From: Lobulomyces angularis
Lineage: Eukaryota > Chytridiomycota > Chytridiomycetes > Lobulomycetales > Lobulomycetaceae
Reading direction: 5' to 3'
NCBI GenBank assembly: GCA_027604685.1
Contig: JADHYX010000146.1
Coordinates: 1 to 47,005 of the forward strand
Length of the DNA stretch: 47,005 nt
A program made the translations under genes and the position numbers. Positions 35,124 to 46,560 of the stretch are shown here, one piece after another. How positions within the stretch are numbered: the first letter of the stretch is position 1; each line of letters opens with the position of its first letter. A model generated the notes under the pieces. It was given only the letters and a program-made list of their open reading frames with translations, was not told the origin of the DNA and did no database searches.

Positions 35124-37441
35124 ATGACGGGAACTCTTGTAACCTTTTCTTTGTTTATATTTCATTTTTATTATATATTTTACAATATTTATATACATAT
35201 ATTTTTTTTTTTTCATTTTTTAGATTGTTCGATTGGAAACACCAGAAGGAAGATCAAGGTTAACAGTTGATTCTAGTTTACCAGTAAAGCATTTAATAAA
35301 ACAAATTAACCCAAACAACTACTACATAATTAAAAATCTTACATATAACTCAGAAGAAGAAATTCTATCCAATGTATTAAAAAATGGACAACAGATTAAA
35401 CTTGAAAATAATCCAATAGCTAAAAAACCTTCTAATACAGATCTCAATAAAAATAATGAAAATATTATTCAAAAAAAATTTCACTTCTTGCTGCAAGATC
35501 CTGTTGATGAAGTTTTGGAAAAGTGCGATGGAAAAATTCCACGAAAAAAGAATCCACAATTGTATAAAAAAAATTTTTATTTTTTTGCAAATTAAACTAA
35601 TGCATTAAAATCGTAGTTGCCACCATTCCCACCAAGGGATGTGTGATTATTGTATGCCACTAGAGCCGTACGACTCCAGCTTTTTGGAAACACATAAAAT
35701 TAAACATTTAAGTTTTCATTCTTATTTAAAGTAAGTAATTTTTTTTTTTTTGCTAAAATCCGTAATAATTGTTGTAGAAAATTGCAAGTAAATCAAAAGA
35801 ATTTAACGCATTTTCCTGCTTTAGATGGCATAAATTTGAAAGTAGATTTACATTGTAAAGGAAATCATGCTCCATGGCCGAATGGTATTTTTTTTTTTTT
35901 TTCTTACTATCAATTACTAAATGAAAACTAAAATATGAAGGCATTTGTAGTAAATGTCAGCCCAGCGCGGTAACCTTAGCTACCCAAATATTTAGAATGC
36001 TAGATCACGTTGAATTTGATGATAGCCAGATAATAGAAAATTTTATTTCTTTTTGGAGAAGTAGCGGAGTTCAACGGTACATAAGAAAATTGATAAAAAT
36101 ATTTTATAAAAATTTAATTCAAAAATATAGTTTTGGTTACATGTATGGGACATATGAAACTTACGACAAAGTTCCATTAGGTGTAAAAGCAGTTGTTTCC
36201 TTTATTTACGAACCGAAACAAGAATGCTATACAGATGGGTTAATATTACAATTTTTTTGTTTATTAACAAAAATTATTTGATAACTAGTGTACAGTTGAT
36301 ACTTCCAGATCCTCAAGAAGCTGAAATTGAACGTTTGACCCAAAAATTAGGACTAAAAAGAGTTGGTATGATATATACTGACTTGTTAGACGATGGAGAA
36401 GGAAAAGCAGTGTGTAAACGTCATGAAGATAGTTACTTTTTGAGTAGTGCAGAAGCAATATTTATTGCAAAAGCTCAGTTAGAAAAGCCAGTTTATACTA
36501 AATACAGTAGTGTAGGTCATTTTAGTAGTAGATTTGTGACATGTATTGTTACAGGTAATTTTTTTATAAGGAAAAAATCATTTTTCAGCTCAGAAATACT
36601 TTAAAGGTGATCATGAAAAGAATATTGGCTTAAGCTGTTATCAAGTTTCGAATGTAGCAGAAGCTATGGTTAGGGATGAGATCATAGAAGCGTCTGTAGA
36701 ACCAAGTTTAATGAGAGTAAAAGAGTCCACAAGTAAGGCTTACATACCGGAGGTTTTTTACAAATATAATAATGAATATAAGGTTAATGTGCAAGAAGCA
36801 GCGAAACCTACTTTCCCAGTGGATTACCTTTTAATTACAGTAATTTTAAAAATTGTAAACAATTGTATTTAACTTATTAATTTTTAGCAAACAAATGGAT
36901 TTCCTCTAAATCCAACTCCAAAATTTCAATCAAAAAACTTTGTTCAAGAAAATAGGGAACATTATGTTGTCAATGGAGAACAAAACTTTAAAAAATTTAA
37001 ATCAATATTTAAAGATTGTTTTCAAAAATTCGGAGAGGAAGTTAAATTAATAAATGAAGATGAATTTAGAAAGAAATTAAGCGATGGGCATTTATTATTA
37101 TTTTTAAACAATTGTGGATTATTAGATCAAGTAAAACTTACAGATTTTTTAATGTATCTCTAATTTAAATCTTTTCTTTTTTTAATTAGAACGATATGGA
37201 TTATTTAATTCAGTTTTTAAAGGGAGGAAGCTATGAGGAATTGGAAAATAACAGCAACGGGTGGAGAACCTTACTATTTGTTCATTTTGGAACAGAAGAA
37301 AGTCCGAAGGAAAATGGTTTAAATGAAAGCGCAACCAGCAGTAATAGTGCATCCAAAAACGGATTCACTTGTAGACATTGCACATTTGTTAATGGAAGTG
37401 GTAGAGATAGTTGTGAAATGTGTGGTTTGCCACCCAATTAA
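35124..37441 (+). CDS. NPL4: NPL4, Cdc48/p97-Ufd1 cofactor
   Basis: Adaptor that recruits ubiquitylated substrates to Cdc48 for ER-associated degradation and nuclear extraction. Spliced length 609 aa, like animal NPLOC4 (608). Exons: 35124-35138, 35224-35561, 35617-35730, 35778-35884, 35941-36076, 36131-36238, 36289-36554, 36589-36839, 36888-37130, 37190-37441. Domains in order: ubiquitin-like fold ([16 protein letters not shown], residues 5-20 and on); Npl4 zinc finger ([47 protein letters not shown]); MPN-like domain ([45 protein letters not shown]). At the C-terminus is an NZF finger (FTCRHCTFV...[10 protein letters not shown], residues about 585-609). The acceptor ATGAAG at 35940 restores GICSKCQ. 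Intron 7 is only 34 nt. The first exon encodes only MTGTL. Confidence 0.96.
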
Positions 37442-37913
37442 AAAATAACAATATTTTTTTTTCGTTCATATAATTTTTTTTGTAGCATTTTAATTGATTT
37501 AAATATTAATCATTGATAACATTTTTTTAAATAACTTTTATTTCCTTTTTTTTTAAAAAAAATTTTCATTTCGTTTCCATCCTTTTTTTTTTTTTAACCA
37601 AACTAAAACGTTCCATGATTACAAACAAATATTTTTGAAACAAAATTACATGTTTTGAAAATCTCGGTAAAACTATAGTAGAAAAGAGATTATATACTTA
37701 ATCTCTTTTGTGCATCTGATCTAAAAATCATTTTCAGTTAATTTAAAGAAAAAAAAAAAAATATATAAACATTTTGTTTACTTCTTTCTTTCAGATGTTT
37801 ATTTAGAAACTTTTTTTTTTTTTTTTTTTTATCTTCGATACTGTAGAAAAAAAATAATTGAATATTTTTAAAAAAACCCAAAAAAAAAAAAATTAAAAAA
37901 ATATAGTATATAA
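37442..37913. other. Intergenic region
   Basis: About 470 bp dominated by A and T homopolymers (a run of about 20 T near 37811). No gene is seen. Confidence 0.4.
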
Positions 37914-38254
37914 ATGGAAGGAGGACTAGATTCTTTTCGAAAACAATTAGATGAAAAAGAAAAAAAGAACAAGGTAATTAAAATGGAAGAAATAGATGAC
38001 ATTGAAAGGGAGGAAAATAGTTTTTCAAGCATTGAGAGTGATACTGAAAGTGGAGTTTTTGATTTCGATTATGATGAATTAATTTTGTTGATACCTGTGG
38101 TTGTACCTATAATATCTAAAATGATTGGAAGATTTGGTAAATATTTAATTTTAATATTAATTTCTGTTTTATATGTTTTTTTTTTTTTCTTGGCTTTCTT
38201 TTTTATTTAGCTTTTCATAGAGTTTTAAAACATTTTTTACCTGAATTGTATTGA
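37914..38254 (+). CDS. Small acidic protein with C-terminal hydrophobic segment, unknown
   Basis: 88 aa from two exons, 37914-38136 and 38211-38254. Splicing at GTAAAT/TTTAG joins SKMIGRFG to AFHRVLKHFLPELY and removes a poly-T-derived hydrophobic run, so the short second exon is favoured. The N-terminal half is charged (FRKQLDEKEKKNKVIKMEEI, then EEN...ESDTES). The C-terminal half has YDELILLIPVVVPIISKMIG, which could be a single membrane segment or amphipathic helix. The layout (acidic cytosolic part, one hydrophobic stretch, short tail) resembles tail-anchored or small mitochondrial-import proteins, but I cannot assign a family. Confidence 0.55.
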
Positions 38255-39954
38255 ACTACAAGATAAGATACTGGAAAACCAATTTTAAAGAAGTTAAATA
38301 AAATAAAATTAAAAAAAGGCACTTCATTAACCCTTTTTTTTTTTTATGTAATTCATTTTCATAATATTGAAAAACTTGAAAAAAATTCACTAAAAATAAA
38401 TAAAGAAATGGTTAAATACTATAAAATTTGCTGACCTTAATAATAAAAGATGCATTCCTTCATTTTTTTTCCTTTTCCGAATTCCTCTATCGTTTTTAAA
38501 TTAAAAAAACTATTTTATGTTTAACCTTTTTTATTTAATTTTTTTTTAAATATCAATGACATAGGTACTTTTATTTCAAGTGAAACTTCATTGGGGATCT
38601 TACCTAAATTAATGCAAGTACTTTATTACTGGAAAATTTTTTATAATGATGTTTCCATTAAAGATTCTCATTTCTTTATTAATACTATTAGTAATATTGG
38701 TTTTACATTACGTTACCAAATTTAGAAATTCTCTCATTTTTTTTTTGCCACGCTTTAAAGTTAAGTTTAATTTTGACTAATTGATAGGACAAATTTTCCA
38801 TTTTTTGCAAAAAATATTAAAATTATCAAAATTCGAAGTAACTCTAAGTTGATCAATTTAGATGAAAAAAAAACCTTTTCCTACATTAAAAAAAAATTTT
38901 TGTTTTCAATCTCCGAAAATGTTCGCATGATTTAAAAAATTTTGCAAGAGAAGGAAAAAAAAAAATATTTAAAAAAAAAGATCAAAATTACTTAAAAAAA
39001 AAAAGAATGATGCTTTTGAAACGAACATTAACAAGTCTTTATGAAAATTTTAACCAATTTTACAAATCGTCAATTTCAAAAACTCAAACTTCTTTTCAAA
39101 TTCTCATTTACCTTATATTCAGAGGTTTACCAAAAAAAATAAAAAAATAAAAAATAAAAAACTTCTTAAATCTATATTGATTTTTTAATTCCTAATTCAT
39201 TTCTTTTATTTTTTGTTTGATAGATCTTAAATTTTATTTTTTATATTTTTTATTTTTTTTTTAGATCTTAAATTAAAAATAAAAAAAGTCAAATTAAACC
39301 TAGACAAACTTTATCTACTTGTTAAACTTTACTATCTACATATAAAATTTATGATTATAAAATTTACAATCAAAATCCAAATTTATTTCAACTATTTTAA
39401 GACTATTGTCGCATACTTGATTCTTTTATCACTCTTTTACATAATCTTTGATCTAGTCAATGATAATAAATTTGCTATTGATATTGTAAAGGAATTTATC
39501 TTAATTATTCAATTCTTTTTGAAGTTAGCTTTATAAAAAAAAATAAAATTTTTAATCTTTACTTTTTTTTTTTGTTTTTAAGAATAAAATCTCTTAAAAA
39601 AAAATAGTTTTCGGCTATACTTTCATTTTTACAGAAATTTTTTTAGAAATGTTTAAAAAAAAAAAAAGTTAAAGTTACTATACTGTTATTATAATAAAAT
39701 TCAAATATTTAAAAAAAACTCGTCCTTCCTACAGTTTTAGGTTTAATTACTCAATATTCAACAACAGTAATTGTGATTATTGAAACGACTCTGTTGAATT
39801 TCTAGAAAAAATTATATATTTCCAATTGCGTTTACCTCTTATAGCAATTTTTTAAACCTCCAGGAAGATGTTGTTTTTATATTAAGAAACATTTCATCTT
39901 TTACCAAAAACCCTTAAATAAAATTCTAAAATTTTTTTTTTTCAATAAAAATCC
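38255..39954. other. Long intergenic region with one coding-like patch
   Basis: About 1.7 kb, mostly homopolymer-rich. A plus-strand 66-codon open frame at 38525-38725 lacks an early ATG but has mixed, protein-like composition in the middle (DIGTFISSETSLGILPKLMQ). It may be a gene remnant or an unplaced exon. The hydrophobic 61-codon frame at 39351-39536 is AT-driven and not called. Confidence 0.35.
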
Positions 39955-42222
39955 ATGTCAATATTTCCAAAAGAATCCATAAAAACTATAGCCGTAAATC
40001 ATAAAAAAAAAAAAAAAAAAAATATAAGGAAAGAGTGTAAATTGATATTTTTATTTTTTTCTTTATAATTCAGGAAACATGTGGATATAACTTACGAGAT
40101 GAAGTGGCAAATGTTTTAGTTCAAGATGTTGGTAAATAAAATATAATAAAAAAATTTTTTTACAATTATCTCCAAGAATATAGGTTGAGAGAAGTTTTAT
40201 TGGAAGCGAAAAAATTTATGCTTCACAGTAAAAGGTTGACATTAAACCCTGAAGATATAAATTCTGCATTGAAGATGAAAAATTTTGAACAGATGTATGG
40301 GTATAATAAGTGGACACCAAATGTTTGGAAGTCGACTAGTTTAAATCAAACAAATTTGTATTATTTAGAAGATCAAGAGTTGGAGTTGGATGATATTATT
40401 AATAAACCTTTACCCGTCATTCCATTGGATGTTATGTATACAGCGCATTATTTGGCAATTGATGGGGTATCTAGGAATTTTTTTTAATTTTATTTTTTTT
40501 ATTATTTTTAATCTTCTTCCCTAGGTACAGCCTGCATATTTACAAAATCCAACCAATTTAGAAATTCAACAAATGAAGGCAGAAATTAATTTGTTAACTT
40601 CTAAATCAAACAATGAAACAGAGAATAAAAATAAAATTGATGCTTTAAAAAAAAATTCAAATATTCCTCCCTCCAATGAAAAAACCTTGGTTAAACAAGT
40701 TTTGGGCAGAGAGTTGACTCTTTATTTTGAAAAAATTACAGGTATTTCTACAAAACTCAAAAAGGAAAAAATAACCTTTTTAGCCATTTTTTTAATTTTT
40801 GTTTGGTAAATTTTAGAGGCAATTTTACCACACACAGCAAGGTCTGGCTCATCAACACCTCTTTCGTCCTCCCAAAGCAAATTAATGTCCGAAACTGAAT
40901 ACAGAGAGCATGCATTAAAGTCATTATTAATGGATCCAGGATTGCAACCCTTAGTTCCTTACTTTACTGAATTCATAACAGAAACTGTAAAAAAATTTTT
41001 TTTTTTTTTCTTTAATTACATCAATATATTTCCTTTTTTTATTTTCTTCATCTTTTCATTACGTTAATAAATTTTTATTTTTTTTAGGTTACAAATAATT
41101 TAAAAAATTTAGATGTTCTGACTTCGATGCTAAAAATGATTATGAGGCTCTTTGGAAATCCTAATTTATTTATTGAATCACAGGTATTATTTTAAAAAGT
41201 TAATTTTATTTTTATATTTTTTTAAATTTTTTTTTTATTACTATTTAATTTTTTTAATATTGTAAAGATACATCAATTAATTCCAGGTATTAAATAATTA
41301 ATTTTAAAGAAAAGAAAAAATATACTTTTAATTTGTATTTTATTTTCGTTTTAGCGATATTAACTTGTTCCATATCAAAAAAATTAAGTTCTACTCCCAA
41401 TGAAGATCACTGGACATTAAGACGCACAGCTGCCACTTTACTAAGATTAATAGTAGAGAAGTATTCAAATTCATATCCCTCGTTGCAACCAAGATTAACG
41501 AAAACTTTGACAAGAGGTAAAAAATAAATAAAAATAAAATTTTTTAAATATTTTTATTTATATTTAAATTTAATTTTTTTTTTTCAAAGCACTTTTGGAT
41601 AGATCAAAAGGAAGGGGGTCAATATATGGTGCAATATTTGGATTGGTGTCAATGGGGGAACAGGTTTTAAGAATAATGGTTTTACCCAATGTTAAATTTG
41701 TTTCCGAGTACTTGTTGAATACGGAAAATGAAGTGGAAGATGAGGTAGAAAAACAATTTTTGACTTTTGAAAGTGAAAAGTGTTTAGAAGCTTTATTGGT
41801 AAAAAAAAAATAAAAAAATAATTTATATATCCAAAGTTTAATTTTTTATATTTTTATTTTTGAATTTATTTTTTAATTATTAAAATTTAAAATTTTTTTT
41901 TTTTTTTTTAATTTTTTTATTTGTATAGCTCAGTATCTTAAACATAGTAAAACATGATTTAATATCAAAATATTTTCCAAATTTAGAAAACGAAGGACCA
42001 ACAATTCCGAAAGTAAACTTTAAGCAAAATTTAAAAAAAGAAGAAAAATTGGACATTTTTAAAAGTTTTAAAACTGAATTTGGTTTTGAAATAACAAAAA
42101 GACTATTCACTAAACTAGACTTGGCTGATGACTATAATACAATTCTTGATCAACTTGGTGATGATGATGATGATAAGGGTGAAGATAGTAAGCAGCAAAA
42201 TACTGACGATTTAATGAAATAG
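39955..42222 (+). CDS. TAF6: TAF6, TFIID subunit (histone fold + HEAT)
   Basis: TFIID (and in some lineages SAGA) subunit pairing with TAF9 through a histone fold. Spliced length 517 aa; exons 39955-39993, 40074-40131, 40177-40466, 40525-40741, 40817-40986, 41088-41183, 41268-41286, 41355-41516, 41590-41798, 41929-42222. The histone fold covers residues about 1-75: MSIFPKESIKTIAETCGYNL, RDEVANVLVQDVEYRLREVL, FMLHSKRLTLNPEDINSALK. The family linker YGYN.W and PLPVIPLDVMYTAHYLAIDG follows. The C-terminal HEAT region includes GLQPLVPYFTEFI, MRLFGNPNLFIESQ, LIPAILTCSISKKL, HWTLRRTAATLLRLIVEKY and YGAIFGLVSMGEQVLRIMVL. An acidic, Asp-rich tail ends the protein. Exon 7 is a 19-nt micro-exon that supplies IHQLIP; without it the frame breaks. 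Confidence 0.96.
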
Positions 42223-42424
42223 TAGTTTTTTTTTTTTTTTTTTTTTGTTAAAAAAATTTACGTACAAACTTGGTTTTTAGATTTGTATTTTATAAAAAAA
42301 AAAATTTTTTTTTAATCCTTTTTTATTTTTTATACTAATAATTTTTATCATTATTATTATTTTTTTTTCTATTACTATTACTTTTTTTTTTTGTTCTATT
42401 ATAATTTCAATTTCATTTTTTTTT
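42223..42424. other. Convergent 3' spacer
   Basis: 200 bp of almost pure A/T between the TAF6 and ABC-transporter stop codons. Nothing else is seen. Confidence 0.4.
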
Positions 42425-45400
42425 CTATTTCTGTTCCTTTGCTAAATTTACAAATACTTGACCAAGATCAGTTTGAGTAACTGTATAATCACTAAAAAAA
42501 AATTAAAAATTTAAATTTAAAAAAAAAAAAAAAAAAGAAAAAAAAGGGATTTAAATTAATTATTACATGTTGCCAAGTTTTAAAGACAATTTTTCAAAAG
42601 TTTCAAAGATATTAGAAATGATGACAGCAGAGGAGGGAGGAGAGGAGGAAGTAGTAGAGTTTAGTAACTTCTTATCCTTGTCTATATCGATTTTATCCTT
42701 TTTTGTGGTAAAAAATTTAGGTTCGTCCAACTGTTTTAGTGAAAAAGAACAAGAAATTCCAAAAATATTTTGAATTGTACAGTGGTAACCAAAGTCTTTA
42801 AAATTTAAATTTAATGTATCTATTATTTCTTTTGAAACAACTTCAATTTCTGTGACAGAGTTTAACTTTACTTTTATTAAAAATCCATTTCCATATAATG
42901 ATTTTAATTTGTTGGAAGTTCCTAGACATCGAAGCTTACCATTTACTAAAATACCAATTCTATCCGACTAGATTTTTTAAAAAAAAAAAAAGGTTAAAAA
43001 AAAAAAAATATTTTTTTATATTTTTTTTTATTTTTTACTAAATATTCAACTTCTTCCATAGAATGGGAAGTTAATATTAACGAGGACTTTAACTTCAATT
43101 TATTTATTGCATCCCAGATTGACCTTCTGGCAGCGATATCTATTCCAGTGGTAGGTTCTAAAAAATAAATACATTAAAATTTTAATTGAAGTAAAATGAA
43201 AATTAAAACTTTGGAAAATAAAACTTTAATTTTTTTTTTACCATCTAAAAATATTAGTTTAGGTGATCCTACTGTTGCAATGGCTATAGAAAGTTTCCTT
43301 TTATTACCACCTTTAAAAAAAAAAAAAAAAAAAAAGTATAAAAAATAAAACATACATATTTTTTATTTTACCAGATAAATCTTTAACTTTAACATTGATA
43401 TTTTCTTCCAAACAATAAATTTTGATTCTTTCATCAACCTCTTTCTCATCAGTGATACCTCTTATTCCATTGTACAACTTTAAATGTTCCAGTGGAGTCA
43501 ATTCTAGAAATAACACATCAGACTGAGGACAAAATCCAACCTTGATTTTTTATTTTTAAAAAAATAAGGAAATTTTAATTTTTTTTTTTTTTTTTTTTAA
43601 TTTTATTATTACAATTTCTTTAATTTTAGGATCGTATGGACTAGTTGACATTCCACCAATTGTAGCTGAACCAGAATTTGCATTTTCCAAACCAATTAAA
43701 ATTTTCATCTAGTTTTTAAAAAATAAAAAAAATTATTTAGCTTGTTTGTTAAAAGAGATTTTTTTTTTTTTTTCTTACACAGGTAGTTTTACCAGCGCCA
43801 TTAGGACCTAAAAAACCTAAACATTCATTATTTTTTACGCCTAACCAAAGATTATCCAAAACAATCTTGTCTTCTTTTGCTTCTTTTATTGGAAAAGACT
43901 TAGTAAAACCTTTGATCTTTAAAATGTATTCATCATTGTTGGTTTCTTGGCTTAAATCTTGCATTTCTTTCTTTACACCTTGATCACCGACAACATCTGT
44001 AAGGTTAGTGGTTGCTTCCTCATCTTGAGATTTAACTGGATGATTTTTAAAAAGTTTTAAAAAACGTGTTATTAAGCGTGAATCTTGGTTTTTTTGGGAC
44101 CATCTCATTTCTGACAATTTCATAGTGATGTAAAAATAAAATAGAGTTTGCAATAGGAATATAATTAAAGTAGGAAATATAATTTTTTTTATGTCAAAGA
44201 CATCCTGTATAGTTATTGGAGTCCCCATTGAAAAAGAAGTTCCAACATTCTAAAGATATTCAAAAAATTAAAAAAAAATCATGGCAAAATAAATTTTTTT
44301 ATTTATTTTCTATTAGATTTACCATCATAACGTTTACAATGCCAAGATGTGGAACAAGGGCGTGAATAATAAGTGATGAAGTATACGTAACTTCTTTAAA
44401 AACAAATTGTAATAAAACAGCAGGTACTCCTATTATTAAAGTATTAACAAAACCTAGTATTGGAGACACTAAAAAAAAAAATAAAAGAATAGAATATATT
44501 AGAAAACCTAAAATTTAAAGGAAAGTTTACCTAATGTAGCCTTAACTCCAACAGGAATTAAAAATGATAATAAATAAGATAGTGCTACAGCAGAAAAACC
44601 AAAAAAAAGCAAAGGTAGTGTAAAGGCAAAGACGCTTGTTTGAGTAAAGACTTTGGCTCCAACACCAAAGAGAATAATATGATTTATAGTGAGTGGAACG
44701 AGCATTAATATTATATCTGCAAAATAAAAAGCCAAGTAATACACCTCTTTCTTACAACCCCTAGTTAAAAAAAAATATTAAATGACATAGTTTTAATACA
44801 ATAAGAAAAGCAACGTACATTATAAATAATTGTTGGGTAAATCCTTCCTCTAATTCCTGAACAGCTTTTTGGGTTAAAATAGGTAAGAAGAAAGTTATTC
44901 CAAAACAAAAGAGCAAAGGAATCAAGAAAGCGGAGATATCGAAAGTTGAACGTTCAGCAAACAGAGATATCGATGGGTTAATCTGTAAAAATGAAGTGGA
45001 TGCCAAAGTAGTATTTTTTGTAGCAACATTAAACATGGCAGAATTTAGATTTTTTAATAAAATCGAATACAAAAAATTGTCGGTCGCTTTTGATGATCTG
45101 AATAAAGTGGTAGAATAGTAAAAATTTTCATTCAATTGCATAGGAGTTGAATTAAAGGAATAACCACCAACGGGAAAATTATTGTCATATTTGGATTTTC
45201 TGTTTTTGAGAAAGGATTTAAATTCCTGGGCATAGACATCTAAAGAGCCAAAGTTGGTAAAAGAAGGTGAAACATTTTCATTCAAAAGAAAAGAGCTAGT
45301 AGTATTAGATTTAATTTCGTTCCATGTTGATTCAGGAAAATGATTTTGTAAGGAATATGCCAATTGTAAGGTATTATCTACTTTTGGGGATAAAGAAACT

Positions 45401-45623
45401 GGTTGCTTTTCAATTCCAGAGAAAGGAGAAGTAAATGTAGAGATGATGATACTCAATGCAACCTTAAAAAGAAAAAAAAAAAGGATTTATCCTTATAATC
45501 ATAAATGTTAATTACATAATAAATGGGAAAAATTATTAGAACGAGTGAAGAGTTCAAATTTCTCTTTAAGAGAATTAATCTGGTACGAAGTAGAGCGGTT
45601 AGTTGGATAAAGAATAAGCTCAT
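42425..45623 (-). CDS. ABCA-type ABC transporter, half-size
   Basis: Predicted lipid-type exporter, 839 aa, one transmembrane domain plus one nucleotide-binding domain. Exons 5' to 3': 45516-45623, 44819-45462, 44531-44760, 44323-44468, 43779-44249, 43613-43708, 43372-43540, 43242-43310, 43039-43157, 42567-42967, 42425-42491. TM1 follows a basic start (LLRTRLILLKRNLNSS), then a large extracytoplasmic loop of about 150 residues, then clustered membrane helices. The NBD shows GPNGAGKTTC (Walker A), FCPQSDVLF (Q-loop), LSGGNKRKLSIAIA (signature), LIFLDEPTTGID (Walker B) and LTSHSMEEVEYL (H-loop). The end TQTDLGQVFVNLAKEQK is the ABCA C-terminal signature. A short insertion before the end is Ser/Asp/Lys-rich. 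All ATPase motifs are intact. Confidence 0.93.
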
Positions 45624-45974
45624 TTTACTGTTTTAATTTTTTTATTTTTAAAATTTAAAGTTGCTGGATATAAATTGTGGGTATTTTAATAAATAAAATT
45701 ATAAAGTTGGTGAATTTTTTTTGATAAAAAAAAAAAACAGTTTAGAATTATGGCTGGAAAAAAGCTTAAAATTTCTCTTGGATAAAAAATTGGTGCAGTT
45801 TTCAATCTTTTTTCAATAAAAATTTATCGCTTTTACTGAGGATTCGTGCCGTTATTAACAAAGAATTGAAGAATCTCAGTGGAATCTAATTGAAGCTAAT
45901 CGGATACAGGAGTTGATCAGACTTAGCTCCGGTATCATAATAGGGTGAACGGTAACTTATTAGTTACAAGAGAG

Positions 45975-46100
45975 ATAGATGATAAATTGAAGTAGTAGAA
46001 ATACAAGATAGATATATTAACAGATTTAGATGAACAAATGTTGTAGAAATAGATGATAAATGCAGGATAGTGAATATAGTAGAATTGGATGATAAATATC
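45975..46100. repeat. Degenerate repeats around GATGATAAAT
   Basis: GATGATAAAT occurs at 45978, 46052 and 46088. It is flanked by related words (AGTAGTAGAAATA, GTTGTAGAAATAGA, TATAGTAGAATTG). Spacing is irregular (about 74 and 36 bp), so this is a degenerate cluster rather than a clean tandem array. The minus-strand open frame across it is a by-product. Confidence 0.5.
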
Positions 46101-46329
46101 GTCATAAAAGCATTAATAGTTATCAAAAAAAGAGCAGATGATTGATTTACTGACGATTGATCGGGATGAACGGAAAATAGGAAGCAAGAATATAGCTGAA
46201 TTTTGGCACCTGTTTAAATTTTAATTTACAAGAACATATTAATTTTTCATTAAGAATAGCACTATAAAAAATACCAAAATTTAAATAATATAAGTAAAAA
46301 TTATAATCCATAGTTTTTTGCATAGTATT

Positions 46330-46560
46330 TCAACACTATTTCAATCTTTCACTTTTGATATCTTACTTTCAATCTACTAAATCCAGTCTCTTAATTCGAT
46401 TTACTATATCCAGTCTATCATCTTTTATCACCTACATTCATTCTATTATTTTAAATCTTTTGTTTTAAATCTGTTATTTTCAAAAGTATTTCGATCCTAT
46501 TCCCGATCCCATTTTAATCTTTTACTTTCAGTTTACTAAATTTCAAAGGAAATTTTTTTT
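46330..46560. repeat. Pyrimidine-rich degenerate repeats
   Basis: The plus strand is strongly C/T-biased apart from A. Recurring words include TTTCAATCT, CAATCTACTAAATCCAGTCT, TACTATATCCAGTCTATCAT and CTTTCAGTTTACTAAATTTC. This suggests an old repeat array or a strand-biased element. No coding frame. Confidence 0.4.

Noticed and set aside
39351..39536. 61-codon hydrophobic frame
   Set aside because: Composition is explained by AT bias (Ile/Phe/Leu/Lys); no family or splice evidence.
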